DNA of 10,475 nt, taken from assembly GCA_012961745.1 (NCBI GenBank), contig DTYT01000167.1, forward strand, positions 1 to 10,475, read 5' to 3'. Position 1 is the first letter of the stretch. Every line of letters starts with the position of its first letter. The DNA comes from Kiritimatiellia bacterium. Lineage in GTDB: Bacteria; Verrucomicrobiota; Kiritimatiellia; B70-G9. The notes under the pieces are model-generated. The model was not told where the DNA came from and did not search any database. It saw only the letters and a program-made list of their open reading frames with translations. Below are positions 6,387 to 10,475 of this stretch, in pieces. The position numbers were made by a program, and so were the translations under genes.

Positions 6387-6397
6387 AAGTTCCTCAC

Positions 6398-8530
6398 CTA
6401 TCCCAGAAGCCTCTGTGCCAGCGATCCGGGGACCACCTCAAAACGGAGAGGCTCCATCGTGTAGCTGGCACGGCCCCGAGTCAAGGACCGTAAGCCGGTA
6501 GCATAACCGAACATCTCCGCCAGCGGCACCTCGGCCCTTACAATCTTGCTGTCCGCCTTACTCTCCACACTCACCACCTTTCCCCGGCGTCCCACAATAT
6601 CGCTCAAAACTTCGCCAATAAACTCGTCCGGCGCGATTATTTCAAGATCCATAATCGGTTCCAGCAACAAGGGGTCCGCCGCCGCCAGAGCGTCGCGGAC
6701 CGCCATCGTCGCCGCGTTACGGAAAGCCGTATCCGACGAGTCGGCCGGATGCGCCTTCCCTGCGAACACATCCACGCGTATATCCACAACCGGGTAGTTG
6801 CCCAACACCCCGGTCGTCAGAACATCCTCCACACCGGCACGAACCTCGGCACGGAATTCCGCCGGTATTTCCTCCGCCGACGCGGTGAGCTCCACCTGAT
6901 TCCCTGCGCCCCTGGGGCGGGGCGATACCCGGGCGGAGACGGCAGCGAAATGGCCCTTCCCGCCGATCACGCGTTCGAAAGTATACTCACCCACCGCTTC
7001 CTTTTCAACTGTCTCACGGTAAGCCACCATTGGCCGGCCGGAGCGCGCTCTGACCCTGAATTCACGCTCAACGCGCTCCTTCACCACCTCCAGATGAAGC
7101 TCACCCATACCACGCGCTATGAGCTGTCCGGTTTCCGGATCCACCGCGACCCGGAAAGTAGGGTCCTCTTCGGCGATGGCTTCCAGCGCCTTCTGCAGCG
7201 ACTCCCGGTCAGATGAGGACATCGGCTCAATCGCCATCGAAACCACCGGTTCGGGGAAATGGATTGTCTCCAGGATTACCGGGCGGTGTTCTGAACAAAG
7301 CGTGTCGCCCGTGGTCACCCCCTTGATGCCCAGCAGCCCGCCGATCTCCCCGCTGAACAGGGCGGGTACGTCCTCCCGCTGGTTGGCATGAAGCCGCACA
7401 ATTCTTCCCACCCTTTCCCTCTTTCGCGTGCGAGGATTGTACACATGGCTGCCGCTCTTGATTATCCCCGAATATACGCGGATGTAGACCAGCTTGCCCA
7501 CGTACGGGTCGACCGCGATCTTGAAAACCAACGCGGTCGCCGGCTCATGATCGCCCGGGTGACGTTCCTCCTCCTGAAGAGTCTTCGGCCGGCGCCCGGT
7601 TATGGCGGGAACATCTAAGGGCGAGGGCAGGAAGTCAACCACCGCATCCAACAAAGGCTGAATGCCACGGTTACGCAGGGCGGCGCCGCATAAAACCGGT
7701 ACCGCATCACCCCGCAGCGTCGCCGCGCGCAATGCGCGTCGGATCATGCCGGCCGGCACATCCGCTCCACTCACATACCGCTCCAGAATCCCTTCATCCT
7801 TCTCAGCAAGCACTTCCAAGATGGCCTGTCGCCGTTGCTTCGCTTCATCATCGTATTCGGGGGGAATATCCGCCGCGATCACTCGCGCTCCCAGGGATTG
7901 CGCATCAAAATCCAGGGCTCTCATCCCGACCAGATCAATCACCCCGTGGAAACTATCCTCGAGGCCCCACGGTATCTGAAGGGGAATCGCGGGGGCGGCG
8001 AGTTTTTCTCGCATCTGCTGCACGACGCCGTCAAAATCCGCACCCTTGCGGTCCATCTTGTTGACAAACGCGATCCGCGGTACCTGATACTTGTCCGCCT
8101 GATGCCACACAGTCTCTGTCTGCGACTGCACGCCGGCCACACCACAGAATACTCCTATGGCGCCATCCAGAACCCGCAACGAGCGTTCGACTTCCACGGT
8201 GAAGTCTACGTGGCCCGGGGTGTCGATGATGTTCACCTGATGATCCCGCCAGAAACAGCTCGTCGCGGCGGACGTGATGGTAATACCGCGCTCCTGTTCC
8301 TGTTGCATCCAGTCCATCGTCGCCGAACCTTCGTGGACCTCTCCCATACGCCAGACCCGTCCGGTGTAGAAAAGGATTCTTTCGGTGACGGTGGTCTTCC
8401 CGGCATCAATATGGGCGATGATGCCGATGTTACGGATCAACGGCAGGGGACACGGGCGCTCCGGACTCTCCCGCTGGCGTGCAGAGTCCGCACTCCTCCC
8501 CTTCCGAGCCCTTTCTTCCACCCGTGCCAC
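6398..8530 (-). CDS. fusA: Elongation factor G (divergent, N-terminal start uncertain)
   Basis: EF-G is the GTPase that moves tRNA and mRNA through the ribosome and helps recycle it. From the GTG at 8530 the product is 710 residues. The G domain shows the P-loop AHIDAGKT (39-46), switch I ERGITI (80-85), DTPGH (103-107) with the catalytic His107, and NKMD (157-160). Later come TGDTLC and GMGELHLEVV, then domain IV with GGKGHF, and domain V with LLEPIM, GRRGKV and GRASYTME. All catalytic motifs are intact. Domain IV has ERVIGGKGHF where canonical EF-G has KQSGGRGQYG, and several segments recall spdEFG1 or mitochondrial EF-G1 forms. The GTG lies 16 bases after rpsG, with GGGA 7 bases before it. 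It gives about 20 residues more than usual before RNIGI. An ATG at 8581 overlaps rpsG without a ribosome binding site, and a TTG at 8440 also lacks one. Product sure; start not. Confidence 0.93.
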   Translation of the reverse strand: MARVEERARKGRSADSARQRESPERPCPLPLIRNIGIIAHIDAGKTTVTERILFYTGRVWRMGEVHEGSATMDWMQQEQERGITITSAATSCFWRDHQVNIIDTPGHVDFTVEVERSLRVLDGAIGVFCGVAGVQSQTETVWHQADKYQVPRIAFVNKMDRKGADFDGVVQQMREKLAAPAIPLQIPWGLEDSFHGVIDLVGMRALDFDAQSLGARVIAADIPPEYDDEAKQRRQAILEVLAEKDEGILERYVSGADVPAGMIRRALRAATLRGDAVPVLCGAALRNRGIQPLLDAVVDFLPSPLDVPAITGRRPKTLQEEERHPGDHEPATALVFKIAVDPYVGKLVYIRVYSGIIKSGSHVYNPRTRKRERVGRIVRLHANQREDVPALFSGEIGGLLGIKGVTTGDTLCSEHRPVILETIHFPEPVVSMAIEPMSSSDRESLQKALEAIAEEDPTFRVAVDPETGQLIARGMGELHLEVVKERVEREFRVRARSGRPMVAYRETVEKEAVGEYTFERVIGGKGHFAAVSARVSPRPRGAGNQVELTASAEEIPAEFRAEVRAGVEDVLTTGVLGNYPVVDIRVDVFAGKAHPADSSDTAFRNAATMAVRDALAAADPLLLEPIMDLEIIAPDEFIGEVLSDIVGRRGKVVSVESKADSKIVRAEVPLAEMFGYATGLRSLTRGRASYTMEPLRFEVVPGSLAQRLLG

Positions 8531-8546
8531 GATATGGTCCCGTGTC

Positions 8547-9017
8547 CTACCACCTGTAGTGCGCAAACGCCCGGTTGGCATGAGCCATCCGGTGCGTATC
8601 CTCCCTCTTCTTTATCGAAGCACCTTGGTTGCTGTAGGCGTCCAGCAATTCCATCGCCAAGGCCCGTTTCATGGGCATGTTTTTCCGTGCCTTCGCGTAC
8701 TGGACGATCCAACGCAGCGCCAACGAAACCTGTCGGTCCGGGCGCACCTCCACCGGCACCTGATAAGTGGCCCCTCCCACCCGGCGTGATTTCACCTCCA
8801 ATTCCGGCTTGACGTTGGCCACTGCCTTTTCGAGGACTTCCAAGGGATTCTGTTTGGTCTTCTCGTGCAGCAACTCCATCGCCCCGTACACGATCCTTTC
8901 TGCCACGGTCTTCTTACCGCGGCGCATCACCTTGTTAGTCAACTGTGTCACCAAGACGCTGTTGTACAACGCATCCGGTGCAACGGGTCTCTTTATGGCC
9001 CTGCGTCTTCTGGCCAT
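8547..9017 (-). CDS. rpsG: 30S ribosomal protein S7
   Basis: S7 nucleates assembly of the 30S head and contacts mRNA and tRNA near the E site; in E. coli it also represses the str operon. The 156-residue product has the standard length. It begins MARRRRAIKRPVAPDALYNS and carries KVMRRGKKTVAERIVYGAM (31-49), RRVGGATYQVPVEVRPDR (79-96), and the end HRMAHANRAFAHYRW. The ATG at 9017 is chosen over a GTG at 9038 because it gives the normal N-terminus and length; AGG lies about 9 bases upstream. It is 13 bases after rpsL. Confidence 0.96.
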   Translation of the reverse strand: MARRRRAIKRPVAPDALYNSVLVTQLTNKVMRRGKKTVAERIVYGAMELLHEKTKQNPLEVLEKAVANVKPELEVKSRRVGGATYQVPVEVRPDRQVSLALRWIVQYAKARKNMPMKRALAMELLDAYSNQGASIKKREDTHRMAHANRAFAHYRW

Positions 9018-9030
9018 GGCGACAACCTGC

Positions 9031-9408
9031 CTACTCACCCTTGGGCTGTTTTGCCCCGTACTTTGATCGACCTCTGGCGCGGCCCTCTACGCCCAGACAA
9101 TCCAACGCTCCTCTGACAATATGATAACGTACACCGGGAAGGTCCTTCACGCGTCCTCCGCGAACCAGAACCATGCTGTGCTCCTGCAAGTTGTGTCCTT
9201 CACCGGGAATATACGCCGTTACTTCCTCCCCATTGGTCAGCCGCACTCTGGCAACCTTCCGGAGCGCCGAGTTGGGCTTCTTCGGCGTCTGCGTCTTGAC
9301 TACCAGGCAGACTCCTCTCCTCTGGGGGCAACTCCGCAGCGCCGGTGACTTGCTTCGCCGCGCTACCCGCCGGCGTCCCTTCCTGGCCAGCTGGTTGATT
9401 GTCGGCAC
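9031..9408 (-). CDS. rpsL: 30S ribosomal protein S12
   Basis: S12 lies at the decoding centre and controls translational accuracy. The GTG start gives 125 residues opening MPTINQLARKGRRR, the family's usual start. Key segments are CPQRRGVCLVVKTQTPKKPN (27-46), SALRKVARVRLTNGEEV (47-63) and RGGRVKDLPGVRYHIVRGAL (83-102). Lys43 and Lys88 match the E. coli residues 42 and 87 where streptomycin-resistance changes occur; both are Lys, the sensitive-type residue. Asp89 corresponds to the residue methylthiolated by RimO in many bacteria. AGGGAG lies 7 bases before the GTG. The frame is open further upstream to 9468, but that extension lacks homology to S12. Confidence 0.97.
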   Translation of the reverse strand: MPTINQLARKGRRRVARRSKSPALRSCPQRRGVCLVVKTQTPKKPNSALRKVARVRLTNGEEVTAYIPGEGHNLQEHSMVLVRGGRVKDLPGVRYHIVRGALDCLGVEGRARGRSKYGAKQPKGE

Positions 9409-9415
9409 CCGCTTT

Positions 9416-9421
9416 CTCCCT
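9416..9421 (-). promoter_or_regulatory. Ribosome binding site supporting the GTG start of rpsL
   Basis: The minus strand reads AGGGAG, with a 7-base spacer before the GTG at 9408. It supports starting S12 at the conserved PTINQL rather than at the open codons farther upstream. Confidence 0.65.
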
Positions 9422-9439
9422 ACTTCTGAAAAGCCGCCT

Positions 9440-9468
9440 AGGCTAGCACATCCCCGGCCCTCCGGCAA
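9440..9468 (-). promoter_or_regulatory. Weak promoter-like sequence in the rpoC-rpsL gap
   Basis: On the minus strand, TTGCCG (9463-9468) and TAGCCT (9440-9445) are separated by 17 bases, with TG one base before the second hexamer as in an extended -10 site. The first hexamer matches 4 of 6 sigma-70 consensus positions and the second only 3. This is the longest gap in the window (67 bases), which is the main reason to look here. It could equally be chance; the cluster may simply read through from rpoBC. Confidence 0.18.
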
Positions 9469-9475
9469 CCATTGG

Positions 9476-10475
9476 TTATGCTCCGGAGGGAGGCTGCTGT
9501 TCTACCCCCTCCACGAAGCGGTCGCCCAGCACGTCCTCGGTCGAAAGTGGCTCCGCCAGCGGCACCAGTTTAATGTTCCTATACATCTTGAACCCGGTAC
9601 CCGCCGGGATCAAATTGCCCATGATCACGTTCTCTTTGAACCCCCTCAAGTAATCCACCCGTCCCAGGGTGGCCGCCTCAGTCAGCACCCGGGTGGTGTC
9701 CTGGAAGGAAGCCGCTGAAATGAAACTTTCCGTGGCCAAGGCGGCCTTTGTTATTCCCAGCAACATGGGGGACGCCTCCGCCGGTCGCTTGCCCTCGACC
9801 ATGGCCTTCTGATTCACCTCCTGGAATATATGCTTCTCAACCTGCTCACCCCACAGGAACTCCGTATCGCCCGGATCGGTAATCATTACCTTGCGTAGCA
9901 TCTGCCGCACGATAATCTCAATGTGCTTGTCATTGATTTCCACGCCCTGGAGGCGATAGACCGACTGTACCTCGTTCAGCAGGTAGGCCTGCAGTTCCTG
10001 TGGCCCGCACACCTCCAGTATCTCATGTGGGCTGATGGGGCCTTCCGTCAAGGGCTGCCCCTTCCTGACCCGGTCCCCCCGGGCCACGATCACGTGTTTG
10101 GCCATCGGTATCAGGTGCTCCTCAGTGTCGCCCGTAACCGGATCTTTCACCAGGATACGCCTCCGACCGCGTGCCGTTCCGGCAAACTCAATGACCCCGT
10201 CTATCCGGGCGATCTCCGCCGCATCCTGCGGCCGGCGCGCCTCGAACAGCTCAGTCACCCGCGGTAGGCCGCCGGTAATGTCCTTGGTGCGCACCACCTT
10301 GCGCGGCGTCTTGGCGAGCATCGCCCCCGGGCTTACCCTCTCGCCTTGCTTCACAGTCAGGTGCGCTCCCGCAGGTATGGAATGGTAGTTGAGCACATCG
10401 CCAGTCTCCGCATCCTTCACCACGATCTGCGGGTGGAGATCCCCTTTGTGCTCGATTACCATCAGTCCTTCGATA
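9476..10475 (-). CDS. rpoC: DNA-directed RNA polymerase subunit beta' (C-terminal part, 5' end cut off)
   Basis: This is the C-terminal part of RpoC, the RNA polymerase subunit that carries the catalytic Mg-binding aspartates, the trigger loop and part of the clamp. The frame is open to the window edge, so only about 333 residues of some 1,350-1,400 are seen and the catalytic motif is not included. Visible conserved segments are TKDITGGLPRVTELFEARRP, LTEGPISPHEILEVCGPQ, VYRLQGVEINDKHIEIIVRQ, TDPGDTEFLWGEQV, LLGITKAALATESFISAASF, QDTTRVLTEAATLGRVDYLR and GFKENVIMGNLIPAGTGF. After the last of these comes a short tail ending QQPPSGA at a TAA. The EVCGPQELQAYL and DPGDTEFLW segments recall PVC-type RpoC, which is recall rather than a search. 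rpsL follows after 67 bases. Confidence 0.97.
   Translation of the reverse strand, partial: IEGLMVIEHKGDLHPQIVVKDAETGDVLNYHSIPAGAHLTVKQGERVSPGAMLAKTPRKVVRTKDITGGLPRVTELFEARRPQDAAEIARIDGVIEFAGTARGRRRILVKDPVTGDTEEHLIPMAKHVIVARGDRVRKGQPLTEGPISPHEILEVCGPQELQAYLLNEVQSVYRLQGVEINDKHIEIIVRQMLRKVMITDPGDTEFLWGEQVEKHIFQEVNQKAMVEGKRPAEASPMLLGITKAALATESFISAASFQDTTRVLTEAATLGRVDYLRGFKENVIMGNLIPAGTGFKMYRNIKLVPLAEPLSTEDVLGDRFVEGVEQQPPSGA

Noticed and set aside
5388..6464. Long open frame on the plus strand (about 358 codons) opposite rplC and rpsJ
   Set aside because: It lies wholly antisense to conserved rplC, rpsJ and the ends of rplD and fusA, has no recognisable domains, and is explained by the codon bias of GC-rich genes on the other strand.
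8532..8581. ATG at 8581 as the EF-G start
   Set aside because: It lies inside the end of rpsG, has no ribosome binding site, and would add 17 more residues to an N-terminus already longer than usual.
7835..8812. Plus-strand open frame of about 325 codons opposite fusA and rpsG
   Set aside because: Antisense to EF-G and S7, low complexity, no ribosome binding site or domain that I can recognise.
9433..9468. Possible terminator hairpin (GCCG...CGGC then TTTT) after rpoC
   Set aside because: Only a four-base stem with a long loop and four T residues; too weak to call a terminator.

Overview
This window is a housekeeping translation-gene cluster: the 3' end of rpoC followed by the str, S10 and first part of the spc ribosomal-protein operons. 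Every gene lies on the minus strand, so transcription runs from high to low coordinates. In that order the genes are rpoC (C-terminal part), rpsL (S12), rpsG (S7), fusA (EF-G), rpsJ (S10), rplC (L3), rplD (L4), rplW (L23), rplB (L2), rpsS (S19), rplV (L22), rpsC (S3), rplP (L16), rpmC (L29), rpsQ (S17), rplN (L14), rplX (L24), rplE (L5) and rpsZ (S14, zinc type, cut by the window edge).

The organism is a bacterium with moderately GC-rich DNA. S14 is the four-cysteine zinc form. The RpoC C-terminus and the S3, L16 and L22 sequences remind me most of the PVC superphylum (Planctomycetes, Verrucomicrobia and relatives such as Omnitrophota). That is recall of family sequences, not a search, and the phylum call is low confidence. 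rpsL directly follows rpoC with no L7Ae-like gene between them, which argues against a typical Bacillus-type Firmicute.

Layout: rpoC occupies 9476-10475; the str block (rpsL, rpsG, fusA) 6398-9408; the S10 block (rpsJ to rpsQ) 1402-6386; and the start of the spc block (rplN, rplX, rplE, rpsZ) 1-1379. The largest intergenic gap is 67 bases (rpoC-rpsL). Most others are 0-22 bases, and several are ATGA or TGATG stop/start overlaps. The pattern fits one long, translationally coupled transcript. No stretch over 300 bases lacks a gene, and I see no RNA genes, mobile elements, CRISPR arrays or convincing terminators.

The products work together: RpoC is the RNA polymerase beta' subunit, EF-G drives ribosome translocation, and the rest build the 30S and 50S subunits. 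The points worth a second look are modest: there is no tuf gene between fusA and rpsJ, EF-G appears divergent with an uncertain and probably extended N-terminus, several starts are not ATG, and S17 and L22 carry C-terminal tails. I found no evidence of an undescribed system.
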